The notes beneath the pieces were generated by a model. That model saw only the letters and a program-made list of their open reading frames with translations. It did not search any database and had not been told where the DNA came from. A DNA stretch of 64,000 nt from Malus domestica (lineage: Eukaryota > Streptophyta > Magnoliopsida > Rosales > Rosaceae), in contig NC_091673.1 in assembly GCF_042453785.1 (NCBI RefSeq), forward strand, positions 8,453,001-8,517,000, given 5' to 3'. The translations under genes were made by a program, and so were the position numbers. This document shows positions 11,350 through 21,235 of the stretch, one piece after another (within the stretch, counting starts at the first letter, position 1; every line of letters begins with the position of its first letter).

Positions 11350-12129
11350 GAGCAATGTTATTCTTACCATCTAAATATACCATAATTTCATACCATTTTA
11401 TGTGGCAATTGAGATGGACATCCACACAAGTTAAAAAAATCCCATGTCAGCTAAGGTGGATATTTACGATTTTACTCAATGATTTTTATTAATAAAATAA
11501 TTAAAAAATAATAATGAAACCTACTTGCTCCCGTTTTCAAGCCTCATCGCTGGGCCTCCTCCCTCTTCGCTCTCCAATTTCACCTTCCTTCACCGACGAT
11601 CGATGGTGCTCGATCCCCTTCATCACTGCTAACGGGCCAAATATCCTGATGGTGCTCCCAGTGATTGTTTTGCTCTGCCACCAAATCAAGTTTGCAATTT
11701 TAATGGTTTATGCCTTCTAGCCAAATGTTGGATTTCATAGGTTTTTAATTCCAGCAACATTGAACAAAAATATGAGAAGGATTGGATACGATATTTTCTT
11801 TTCTGTTCCACTGCTGAGGATTTTCCGAATGGAAGAAGATTTAGAAGACAACCTCTTTTCTTCTTTCTTCATGGACTTTTGGTTAGCACCAAAATCTTTT
11901 CCTAATCCTCTATAGGAATGAAAATTTCATTCCATGTTATCTCCCGATGTTGTCCAAGGCTTTGGCTTGAATTTTCATTGGAATTATAATTTGTTGGACT
12001 CATATCAGGTAAGTTGAACGGGTAGGGTTTAAGCAAAAATTAAATTAAATTAAAATAAACAGAAATTCTACCTAGGTTGAAACCTAACCTTCCACATCAC
12101 GTACTATAATAAGATGGTAAGAATAGCAG
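11350..12129. mobile_element. Non-autonomous DNA transposon inserted 3' of IRX15-like copy A
   Basis: It is absent from copy B. The ends are inverted: AGAGCAATGTTATTCTTACCATCT on the left against CTGCTATTCTTACCATCTTA (reverse complement of the right). TAGTA flanks both sides, a possible short target duplication. The inside includes a C-rich stretch at 11,520-11,700 that may be captured DNA but is not identifiable. Confidence 0.5.
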
Positions 12130-12165
12130 TAGTATATCCAATGGCCGTTTCGACCGCCGCGCTAT

Positions 12166-13014
12166 TTAGCAAAAACGTTCGCCGTCACCGTGCGTCACGT
12201 TAGCGACGGAGGGGATCTCAAAGTGCCAGAGCCTCCCTACTGCCTTAACCAAGAACTTCCTGCAGAGGAACTCCTCAGCGAACGCCTTCTCCACCTTCCG
12301 ATCCACATCGTGAAGGAACACGTGCGTCACACCGGATCCCCGCCTCCTCCTCGCCATGACAGCCGCAGAGAATATAGCCCCCATCCGCCCCGGCGCTTCC
12401 GGGAAATACCCGCGCGGCGCATCGACCATGATCAGGTCCCACTCCTTGTCGTACACGTCGTCCGGCAGGTTGTCCAGCGCCAGCCTGCACTCGGTATTTC
12501 CGCGCAGGACGGCCTCGGACGGGGAGCACGACCGTTGGGAGCGGTACGAGGAGAGGAGCTCGTCCGCCTCCTTGAGCTGCGTGCGGTAGCGCACCGTCTC
12601 CGCCCGCAGCTGGGGGGCGTCCTTGAGGACTGTCTGGACCCACTTGGGGTCCTCCTCCAGGAAGAGCGTCGTGCCTCGTGGATTCAGGGAGGCCCACATA
12701 AGGGAGTCGAAGCCTAGGCCGAACACGAGGAAGTTGCAGGGGGAGCGGGACTTGAGGACCTCGAAGGACACAGTGATCTCGTCTCGCGACTGCTGCGGGG
12801 TCTGGCTCGACGTGGCGTAGTGGAGGATGGCCTGGAGCTGGATGGCCGCCGGGGCATCGTCGACGGCGCGGAGAAATGTGGGTCCGGCGATGGAGTAGAA
12901 GACGGAGTTGCCATCCTGGAAGAAGCTGGAGATCGCTAACCCCGCGCCGATCAGTAGAACCAGAATGACGACGAGAAACACGGGTCTCTCCGACAATGGA
13001 CTCCGATTCTTCAT
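12166..13014 (-). CDS. IRX15L: IRX15/IRX15-LIKE-type DUF579 protein, copy A
   Basis: A 282-residue single-exon protein. Residues about 10-30 (FLVVILVLLIGAGLAI) form one membrane anchor after a short basic N-terminus, fitting a type II Golgi protein. The DUF579 core is complete: SPCNFLVFGLGFDSLMWASL (SAM-binding-like GxG region), FLEEDPKWVQTVL, YDKEWDLIMVDAPRGYFPEA, GVTHVFLHDVDRKVEKAFAE and FLCRKF...GRLWHFEIP. The PRGYFPEAPGRM and RKVEKAFAEEFLC segments fit IRX15/IRX15L rather than the glucuronoxylan 4-O-methyltransferases (GXM) of the same family. Known IRX15 proteins are needed for normal xylan chain length in secondary walls; the biochemical activity is not settled. It starts at the first ATG, about 108 bp below a TATA box. 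It differs from copy B at 12 residues by my count. The coding DNA is much GC-richer than its surroundings. Confidence 0.92.
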   Translation of the reverse strand: MKNRSPLSERPVFLVVILVLLIGAGLAISSFFQDGNSVFYSIAGPTFLRAVDDAPAAIQLQAILHYATSSQTPQQSRDEITVSFEVLKSRSPCNFLVFGLGFDSLMWASLNPRGTTLFLEEDPKWVQTVLKDAPQLRAETVRYRTQLKEADELLSSYRSQRSCSPSEAVLRGNTECRLALDNLPDDVYDKEWDLIMVDAPRGYFPEAPGRMGAIFSAAVMARRRRGSGVTHVFLHDVDRKVEKAFAEEFLCRKFLVKAVGRLWHFEIPSVANVTHGDGERFC

Positions 13015-13121
13015 GTTAATTTTTTAATAATATTTAAGAAAAATAAAAAAGTGAAAATGTAAAAGGGTAAATCTGCATAATATATATGTCGATTGAGATT
13101 TTAGGTTCCGACGTGCGGTGG

Positions 13122-13130
13122 TTTATATAA
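13122..13130 (-). promoter_or_regulatory. TATA box of IRX15-like copy A
   Basis: On the minus strand the sequence reads CTTTATATAAACC, a good TATA box about 108 bp upstream of the ATG. The equivalent site in copy B (36,755-36,763) has become CTTTTTATAAACC. Confidence 0.55.
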
Positions 13131-13405
13131 AGCTGGGGAATGGGAATGGGAAGAAGGGGAAGGGGAAGGTAATTTAAGCAGAGATTGGTAGGGGAGCCTT
13201 TGGAGTGTTAGGGGAGAGAGACGCAGATGAGTTGACGTAAAGAATTGAAGGGGCTTATCTTGTAGGATAGGAGAGTAGTGTCCGATTGGCTTTTGGGGTG
13301 CCATGTGGCATGCAGAATCTGAGAGTGGGCCCTTCATTCCTTCCAGGTCCAGTTGTTGAGCTTATCTGGAAAAATCCCGTGGCTTAGATTGCAAGTCAGA
13401 GCCAC

Positions 13406-14642
13406 CAGCGGCGAAACCAGTAACTGACGCGGGGGGGAGGCAAATTTAAAAAATTGTAAAGTTAAAAAAAATAGCAACAACCAAATCCTTTTAAACAGTA
13501 ATGTCTTCTATAATTTAAGCATTGTTTGAAGGAGGATTTGAGCATTGTTAGTATCGTTTCATTACGTAACTATAAAATGGAAGGGAAAATAATAATTCTT
13601 ACACTCTTAAGGGGGGGGGCGAAGTTAAAAAATTGTAAGGTTAAAAAAAATAGCAACAACCAAATCCTTTTATACAGTAATGTCTTCTATAATTTAAGCA
13701 TTGTTTGAAGGAGGATTTGAGCATTGTTAGTATCGTTTCATTACGTAACTATAAAATGGAAGGGAAAATAATAATTCTTACACTCTTAATCCTAGAGTAG
13801 ACTATATTAATATGTATAATAATTAATCCAACCAACAATTCAATTAAGCAATACCAATAAGCACACAAATTATTCAATAAATAAATATTCAATTCAACTA
13901 ATCATATGAATACTTGTATACATTATGTAATATTCAATTAATTAATCAATAATCAAGAATTCAAATTTTAATTTTCACCCTAAAAAATAATTTTAATTTC
14001 ATATCAATAATCATAGAATCAGATCAATAATCAATAATCATATTAGTACATTACCATAAAATTATATACCAATCAAATAAAATTTGTATTAAATAATTAA
14101 TTAGTTTAGGGTTAGGAATTGTAAAATTAGGAATTAAAAATTTCACCTTTGAAGGCTGAAGCCGGCGGCTCAACGACTCGAGAAGTGGAGAGTGGCTGAA
14201 AGGTTGACAATTCAATTCAAATTAAAAAATATATATCTTCTGTTGCGAGGGACAACTTTGTTGTGCTCTCTGGCAGAAAGGTTGAAAAACAAAGGGGGGA
14301 AGGACACAGGACTGAGAGTCTGAGAGGGACTGAGAGTGAAAGGGGGACGCACGGTCCCCCCAATATATATATATTTTATTTCGAAACATACGAAACTGCA
14401 CCGTTTCAATTTTTTTTTACCAGGACCAAAATGACGTCGTTTTGGCCTGGATGATTTGAAAAGAAAAAAAACACAGTCTGCTATTACGTGCAGCAAAACC
14501 CAAACATCACCGGACCGCAGGGAGCTCTGAACTACTGAACCAATGGGTTTTTTGGCGAGTGGAGGGGTGGACCCATAAATCTAGTCATGTTTTCCGGTGA
14601 GGGGAGTGGTCCACTTCTCGCCCTCACATGGCTTCGCCACTG
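13406..14642. mobile_element. Non-autonomous hAT element with CAGYGGCGAARCCA ends
   Basis: The left end CAGCGGCGAAACCAG and the right end (reverse complement CAGTGGCGAAGCCAT) are inverted repeats. GAGCCAC flanks both sides (13,399-13,405 and 14,643-14,649), close to the 8-bp duplication expected for hAT. No transposase frame is visible. Confidence 0.7.
13432..13789. repeat. 179-bp tandem duplication with a G-run at the join
   Basis: Two nearly identical units (anchor GTTAAAAAAAATAGCAAC at 13,461 and 13,640) lie inside the hAT element. A run of nine G, GGGGGGGGGC, marks the join near 13,611. Confidence 0.85.
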
Positions 14643-14649
14643 GAGCCAC

Positions 14650-16107
14650 CAATATACTTGAAAATTGATTGCAACCAATGAGGGCATCGTATAACACCAA
14701 TATACCTGAAAATTGTCGTAGTACTCGTTGCTACAAACGCATGGGCGCAAGTAGAATCGAAATCGGAGCTACGGTTAAAATTTTACAGACTTACGAACGT
14801 GAAAGGCAACTTGGTAATTTCATGGTTAGAGATATTTTGTGACTTGTTTTGTGAGCCAAGTATGGCCCACACCCATTCCTTTACCCTCTCTCGTGTTCCC
14901 CTACCACTCTCTCTCATTTGTCAATCCTCACCTCAATCTTCCACTCATGGATTGCCATCTCACCCTCCCCCTCTAACTCTCTCACCTCTCAGCCTTCTCT
15001 TATCTCTCCCAGTTTTCCCCTCTCACTCTAACTCACTCTATCATTCTCTCTCTCTCACCGACACCACCATCGAACATCACTCAAACCCAACAACGTACAA
15101 GGGAACCGGCTGCTCACCAGATATACATCATCAACTCTCCTATATGAAGACACAAATGAACCCTGGAGGCATCACACCTTGCAATGGCTTACGCCATTGT
15201 TCATTTTTATTCCTAAACGGAATCCGGCGAGATCCTTACTTCCAACGTGGGTAGGCATCGGGAAAACCCATATCTCTTCCTTTTACGTCATTTGGTGTCA
15301 AATTTAGGTGTGATGAATGATGTTTGAACGCAGAACCACGTCGAGGCAACAAACCCATTTTTTCGGCAAGGTTCCGGTGGCTTTCGAGCCTTTTTTTTAC
15401 CAAATGTGGCCACGGTTGAGGAAACTAATGGTACAATTTGATTCCTTGTTCTATGAGCTTCAATTTGATATATTGGAAGGCTAGGTTTAGTGAAGTTTTA
15501 GTTGATAGTAGTCGGAGATCATTCATTTTCCAGATTTCGGCGGTTGCATTGCAGTGGCAACAGGCAGGAGAAAAAGGAAAAGAAAAAAAAACAAACAAAA
15601 AGAAAGGAAGCCTAGATCCGTAACCCGGATCCGGATACAAACCCGGAATCTGGTCCGGCCCAGTTTTAAATGGGTGGAATATTCCAAAATATTTCTGAAA
15701 TATTCTTTAGAATATTCCTCAAATATTCCTTGTGTTGATTTTTTTCGAAATTTTCTCGGAAACCCTCATAGGCTAAATTCGACATCCCGAGTTCCTTTTT
15801 TACATCCATTTAGTGAAATTCCAAAGTTTTAACGTAGTTGACCACTGGGGCGTCTCAGTTGACTTTTAAGGTTGACCGTTGACTTTTTCGTCGACTTTTT
15901 ACAAATTTAGCACGCGATCCCTCTTACCGTATTTCAACGCTATGATTCCACATCCGCACTTCTTTTTCCCAAATTTGATCATTTAAGTTGAGTTTAACTA
16001 ACGGATCCCAATATTATGCTTAGGTACGATTACTATGGGAGACTCCATCTTGCTGCGACATCGTAAATATCTGTGAGTGAGTCTTTTCTTTTATATAGTA
16101 TATATAT
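14650..16107 (+). mobile_element. Decayed long gypsy LTR, left part
   Basis: This is non-coding sequence whose texture (AATCGGAGCTACGGTTAAAATTTTACAG, pyrimidine-rich 14,870-15,060, TTCCGGTGG) resembles the long LTRs of plant Tekay/Del-type gypsy elements. It is interrupted at 16,107 by the complete LTR element and seems to resume at 20,175. The left border is not defined. Confidence 0.35.
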
Positions 16108-16457
16108 TGTTTATACCATATTTAGGGTCTCGTATTTAGATCTCGTACAAATACTCGGGGGACTTAAATGTAATTATGTGATAAAGGAATTGGCACATAG
16201 GTAATAAGTGAGGAGCCCTTATTCTATAAAATGACTCGTCACCCTCACAATGAGGAGAGGCCATTTCCTAAGCCTCTCCTAGCTAAAGCAAAGCTCTCAC
16301 ACTCTCTCCCTCACAAATACTCTCAGAGAAATACAATCAGTGTGGACGTAGTCCAAACCTTAGGGTGAACCACGATACTTCTCGTGTTATTTACATTTCT
16401 TGCAGATTCACGGTCGGATTTACGTTGTTCCAAGACCTCCGATTTTGTGCATCAACA
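16108..16457 (+). repeat. 5' LTR
   Basis: It begins TGTTTATACCATATTTAGGG and ends TTTTGTGCATCAACA. The probable TATA box is CTATAAAATG near 16,224. It pairs with the 3' LTR. Confidence 0.9.
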
Positions 16458-16459
16458 TT

Positions 16460-16477
16460 TGGCGCCGTCTGTGGGAA
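16460..16477 (+). promoter_or_regulatory. Primer-binding site
   Basis: TGGCGCCGTCTGTGGGAA starts two bases after the 5' LTR. The first nine bases (TGGCGCCGT) fit the 3' end of plant tRNA-Asp, a primer used by several Ty3/gypsy lineages; the rest diverges from that tRNA. Confidence 0.65.
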
Positions 16478-17243
16478 TCGATACGAAAAGTTGTGTCGAT
16501 TCTCTTTCATTTTTTTCACCTTCACCGTGAATCAGCAAAAATCACAAAAAAAAAAACCCAAAAACAAAAAGAAAAAGAAACCTGCTCCGTCTGCATTCTT
16601 TTATTTTTGGGGGCAATCTACTCTGTATACAGAATCAGGAATCAAATCTCTCATCTCTATGTCTGATAGTTTCTCTCCCAGAATCAAAGCTCTCATCCCT
16701 TTGTCTAGTGGTCTCTCTCCCAAAAATTATTCGACACACCCAGAGGGCGTGTGAAACTATGTCTTACAAATACAAACAAGGTTGTACACCCAGGATAGCC
16801 CAAAACTACTTCGTGCACGTCGCTCCATAGTCCCTCCCCCTTCCGAGCTAGGCCCATCATAAGGCCTTTGAACGGCTCAAGATCGAGTAGGCCGGCCTCT
16901 CTGTTGCTGGGTTAGCTGAACCCGACTGAAATCTGATCTGGGTATGCCGTGAGAGAACAAGCCCGCCAGCCTGCTTCACAAGACTATCATTAAACAGTTT
17001 TGGGCACTGTCTCTCTCTCTCTTGATCTCATCTCTCTCTCTAAAAATCATCGACAATGGGTGTGTGTCCAAACTTCGAGCCGTCGATCGAGATCAACCAT
17101 CATCAGACCATTAAAACGGTGTTGTGCGCTCAAATCTCTCTGCATCACCTGCAACAGCTCTTCCTCTCGTTCTAGATCCCGCAACGCCGACGATCATCAT
17201 GATTTCGACCACATCCAAGTTTCCCTCCTCCTCTTAAGTTCCA

Positions 17244-17250
<7 letters not shown>

Positions 17251-17293
<43 letters not shown>

Positions 17294-17298
17294 TCTCA
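17251..17298. repeat. CT/TC microsatellite
   Basis: About 24 CT repeats with one interruption, inside the LTR element just before the captured RING-H2 fragment. Confidence 0.95.
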
Positions 17299-17453
17299 CT
17301 GGGTTTGCATAAATTAAGAATGTAGTTGTTGTCTGCAAATGGATTTCAAGCTCCAAGCTGTGATGGGCCTGGTAGCCGTTCGTCTCAGTCAATACCCGTA
17401 GCCGAACGACGGTATTTTGTGAATGACTGTTGGGCTAGCTTGGCGACAAGTAC

Positions 17454-17567
17454 TACCGATACACGTGCGCGGTGTGCTTGAGCCAGCTGGAGATGGGGGA
17501 CGAGGTGAGAGAGATGGGGAACTGCTGCCATATGTTCCATCCCGAGTGCATGGACAGGAGAGAGTTC
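17454..17567 (+). pseudogene. Captured RING-H2 finger fragment
   Basis: In one frame it reads YRYTCAVCLSQLEMGDEVRE and continues with NCCHMFHPECMDR, then meets a stop at 17,568-17,570. CAVC and C-x-H-x2-H-x2-C give the first six of eight zinc ligands of a RING-H2 E3 ligase; the last CPxC pair is missing, so no folded domain would form. It lies inside the LTR element, upstream of the array region. A nearby minus-strand frame (17,586-17,795) and a plus-strand frame (17,880-18,105) also look gene-like, but I cannot name them. Capture by template switching during reverse transcription is the simplest explanation. Confidence 0.75.
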
Positions 17568-18488
17568 TGAGCAAAATTCCGAGTCTTAACGCGGAGACAG
17601 TACCTCAAACGATTTAGCCTTGATAGATCCGAACCGAAACTCGTCATTGACTCGGACAATCGTGTTGAGGTCACCACGAACTGTGAAGTCGCGAATGGCC
17701 AAGAGCAGGTCCATAAAGGATGATGCAGTTTGCTTGCTGCTACTGTAGTGGAAAGTGTTATGAGTTGTACATTTCATGCTAGTCGGTAAGCGCAACGGCT
17801 ACCTCAAGGGTGTCACCACCGAGATCAACCACCGTCAAACCATCACTGTCCTCACCCTCGACAATGGCGCCATGTCATCCCGCTGATGTGCATGAAGAAT
17901 CTCGGAACAAGTCTGATGCAATGAATGATGATTACAATAATTTGATTCAGGATTATTATGCAGTACTGCAGAATGATGGTGATGTCAGTGAACGGGATGG
18001 CACAACTCAGATCTCGTGGTGGAGCTGGAATACACCAACTGATGTTCAGGCAGCAGAAAAAGAGAAAAGGCAGAGAGTGAAAAGAAGAAAGCAAAAGCGG
18101 AGATAAGATTATTTTCTTATTATTAAATCTATTATCATTACTTGTCTGCCATATTGATCAGGGTCAAGAAAACAAAAAGAAAATCAGAAAGCAGAAAAGG
18201 AAAAGCCGAAAAGAAGATGATCCACTATCCACTACTCCACTATCCCACGGGATAACATGATTAAAGATAAGAAGATGCCCACCAAGGTTTCCCGTCTCCA
18301 CTTTCTGTTGGACCAGAAGATGCCCATCAATATGCTGAAAATATGTAATTTATTTTTCTTATCTTTCGGAGAGATCTGTATAAACCCCATCAGAGGGTAA
18401 TAGTACCTAAAAAAACGGCAAAGCCCAAAATAAATGGGCTGGAAGGTTGTGTAGAGGGCGAAGGCCCATGAGCCCAAAATAGCTCAAA

Positions 18489-18890
18489 CCAGGTGATCAA
18501 AAGTACGCCCAGTACTCCACAATTATTCGACAACCTGCCGCTATTACCACCAACCAGGTGATCAAAAGTACGCCCAGTACTCCACAATTATTCGGCAACC
18601 TGCCGCTATTACCACCAACCAGGTGATCAAAAGTACGCCCAGTACTCCAAAATTATTCGGCAACATGCCGTTATTACCACCAACCAGGTGATGAAATGTA
18701 CAACCTGTACTCTAATATCATTTGGCAACTAACCATTCATGCCACCAACCAGGTGATGAAATGTACAACCCGTACTCTAATATCATTTGACAACTAGCCA
18801 TTCATGCCACCAACTAGGTGATGAAATGTACAACCCGTACTCTCCTTCATGCCACCAACCAGGTGATCAAAAATACGCCTAGTATTCCAA
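18489..18890. repeat. 65-bp tandem array, about 7 copies
   Basis: The anchor AGGTGAT recurs at 18,491, 18,556, 18,621, 18,686, 18,751 and 18,816 (exactly 65 bp apart) and then at 18,861 (a shortened unit). Early units share AAAAGTACGCCCAGTACTCC; later ones AAATGTACAACCCGTACTC, so two subfamilies adjoin. Confidence 0.95.
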
Positions 18891-18896
18891 ATTATA

Positions 18897-19095
18897 CATG
18901 AGCATTACTTATGTCATTCATACATAAACATTTATGAGCATCACTCATGACAATCATACATAAACATTCATGACAATCATTCATGTCAACATTCATGAGC
19001 ATCACTCATGTTAACATTCATAAGCATCACTCATGACAACATCCATGAGCATCACTCATGTCAATCAACATAAACATTCATGAGCATCACTCATG
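18897..19095. repeat. Array of short hairpin palindromes
   Basis: CATGAGCATCACTCATG or a one- to three-base variant occurs about six times (18,897; 18,933; 18,994; 19,019; 19,044; 19,079). CATGAG and CTCATG are complementary arms around a CATCA loop. Spacers are TCAATC, ACAAC and ACATAAACAT-type. A run of AAAGCTTCACTTGC units follows to about 19,195. Confidence 0.85.
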
Positions 19096-19224
19096 TCAAT
19101 CAGCTTCAAAAGTTTCATTTACAAAGCTCTAGCTTCAAAGCTTCACTTGCAAAGCTTCACTTGCAAAGCTTCACCTACAAAGCTTCAGTGCAAGGTATAC
19201 AAATACCGCCTCCGAACAACCGCC

Positions 19225-19640
19225 ACTTCGGCCCATACATGGATTCAATTTGAAGTCTCTAGCCAACAGACTCTATTGACTGAAGACTTTGGGGACTACA
19301 TTATGTACCATATATTGGGCCTCAACTGGGCCTCATGAAAAATACTTAGGGGACTTAGCCCATTACCTATGTATTGATGAGCAAACCCTTATTCTATAAA
19401 ATGGACTCCCTCACTTTCATCAGAAAGCACATATCACTTATGTATTGAGGAGCGAACCATTATTCTATAAAAGAGACTCCCTCACCTTCATTAGAAAACA
19501 ACGTCACCAGCTGAGCAATCGCCTCGCCGCGAGCATCAACTCTAGCCCATAATTTATGTATTGAGGAGCGAGCCCTTATTCTATAAAAGGGACCCCCTCA
19601 CCTTCAAGTGCCACAAGCCGAGCCAACCAAGGTAACATAA
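19225..19640 (+). repeat. LTR-like sequence duplicated inside the element
   Basis: 19,225-19,325 copies, with decay, the junction of internal region and 3' LTR (compare 19,740-19,850: CTTCGGCC...GACTGAAGACTT.GGGGACTAC then ACCATAT.TAGGGCCTC). Then GAGGAGCNNNCCNTTATTCTATAAAA, the LTR core-promoter segment, occurs three times (near 19,376, 19,443 and 19,563). Confidence 0.7.
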
Positions 19641-19819
19641 GCCACAAGCTGAGCAGCCTCGCAACATGTGCTACTTATAGTTGAGCATCATTTCACTTTG
19701 AGCACCGCCTCATATCAAGTACCAGTTCAAGACGACATCTAGTTACTTCGGCCTACACATGGACTGAATTTCAAGTCTCCAGCCAAAAGACTCTCTTGAC
19801 TGAAGACTTAGGGGACTAC

Positions 19820-20169
19820 TATTTATACCATATTTAGGGCCTCATATTTAGATCTCGTACAAATACTCAGGGGACTTAAATGTAATTATGTGATAAAGGA
19901 AGGGGCAAATAGGTAATAAGTGAATAACCTTTATTCTATAAAAGGACTCTTCACCCTCACAATGAGGAGAGGCCATTTCCTAAGCCTCTCCTAGCTAGAG
20001 CAAAGCTCTCACACTCTCTCCCTCACAAATACTCTCAGAGAAATACAATCAGTGTGGACGTGGCGCAAATCTTGGGGTGAACCACGATACTTCTCGTGTT
20101 ATTTACATTTCTTGCATATTCACAGTCGGATTTACGTTATTCCAAGACCTCCGGTTTTGTGCATCAACA
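19820..20169 (+). repeat. 3' LTR
   Basis: It starts TATTTATACCATATTTAGGG (TG changed to TA) and ends TTTTGTGCATCAACA, followed by the TATAT target duplication. Its length equals that of the 5' LTR. Confidence 0.9.
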
Positions 20170-20174
20170 TATAT

Positions 20175-21235
20175 AATTGTTAGTTTCCATTTATACCTTT
20201 CATAAAGAGTTTTCTACAATACGCCTAAATTAGTGTGACGTTTATAAGATTTATTGCATTGATATAAATTATGAAGTTATGCTACGTCATACGGGAAGCA
20301 CAAGTATGCATATTATTATGCCTTAATTATATTTATGGTCGTAAATAGTATTATGGTGACGTGAATTATCGATTTACCATTGCATTATGATATTTGCGTT
20401 ATCTGCTTATCGTTGCTGCACAAGTGTTAGTACTCGCCCGGGTCAGGGCCAGCCTTTCACGTGTATGTGCACATCGCACCGTACACTCACTTTGGATCCA
20501 TTGTAGGTGTCAGTCTTGTCCTAGATTGTTATAGGCAATTAGGACTCGTATGTGCTGCACAGAGCGCCAGTCTTCACGTGATTGTAGTACTAGAACGTAT
20601 ATCATTGTTACACCCAGTCATGTTCATGTCAAAAGATCTTTACATGAACTCGTGTGTCAACATGTGTCGATAAGCACTCGATATGATATGTTTTCTTATG
20701 CGAGATTATGTGATTTTGGACGTCATGCGCTTATTTACGAGATATGGTGTGGTATTGAATTCTTGAGATATTGTAGATTACGGTAAGTATTTTCTTACTA
20801 TATGTGGTATGTATATTTTGGAAACTATATTTGTTTTTACAGCGAGGGGTTATTATGTTTTCAAAAGGTTTTACTAAACTTTATTTTTAGGCTCACTCAC
20901 CCTTATTTTTCGCCCCTCTAGGTTCTAGTAACTGAGCTTTCGTATCGACGAGGATTCTTGGCAAATCATAGTATGGGAGATTACCTACGATGGTATAATT
21001 CTCATTTCCCTCTACTGTACTTTACTTATACTCTGACATCACATGTGAATTGGGTTCATTTCCGAATTGGGTTCATTTCCGCTCACAAGCGCACTCTCAC
21101 ATTTAGGTACACTTAGGTTTAAATTTACTCACTTCCACATCACTACACTTTATGGCTTCGTCACCGTCCTGGTGACGGCCAGCACATCTCGATTCGGATT
21201 CCAAATGGACATTTCGGGTCGGGACGTGTCAGGAG
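20175..21235 (+). mobile_element. Decayed gypsy LTR, right part
   Basis: It continues the texture of 14,650-16,107 and ends in TTCGGGTCGGGACGTGTCA, typical of the end of long gypsy LTRs in Rosaceae. A 21-bp direct repeat (GAATTGGGTTCATTTCCG) sits at 21,048-21,082. No coding frame is supported. Confidence 0.35.

Larger units (their letters stand above)
9598..13205. repeat. Segmental duplication, copy A (partner 33,719-36,836)
   Basis: Starting at AAATTAATCAAAATAGAAG the sequence aligns with copy B through a Pack-MULE relic, the IRX15-like gene, its promoter and 5' UTR, and ends near AGCAGAGATTGGTAG. Copy A alone has the left half of the Pack-MULE (about 10,088-10,480) and a 780-bp insert (11,350-12,129). 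Copy B alone has a 618-bp hAT insert. The copies lie in the same orientation about 23.6 kb apart. Confidence 0.85.
16108..20169 (+). mobile_element. Complete non-autonomous LTR retroelement (LARD-like), 4.06 kb
   Basis: Two 350-bp LTRs (16,108-16,457 and 19,820-20,169) flank 3.36 kb without gag or pol. The target duplication is exact: TATAT at 16,103-16,107 and 20,170-20,174. A primer-binding site follows the 5' LTR and a purine-rich TTAGGGGACTAC precedes the 3' LTR. The LTRs differ at about 23 of 350 sites by eye, so the insertion is not recent. The 3' LTR starts TA instead of TG. The interior holds a RING-H2 gene fragment, a CT microsatellite, a 65-bp tandem array, a palindrome array and LTR-like duplications. 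Confidence 0.9.

Noticed and set aside
12190-12717. Long plus-strand frame opposite the IRX15-like gene (also 35,753-36,175)
   Set aside because: It is the antisense shadow of a GC-rich conserved coding sequence; the minus strand has the DUF579 motifs.
18489-19095. CRISPR-like regularly spaced repeats
   Set aside because: The 65-bp units are tandem without unique spacers and lie in a plant LTR element; no cas-like genes exist.
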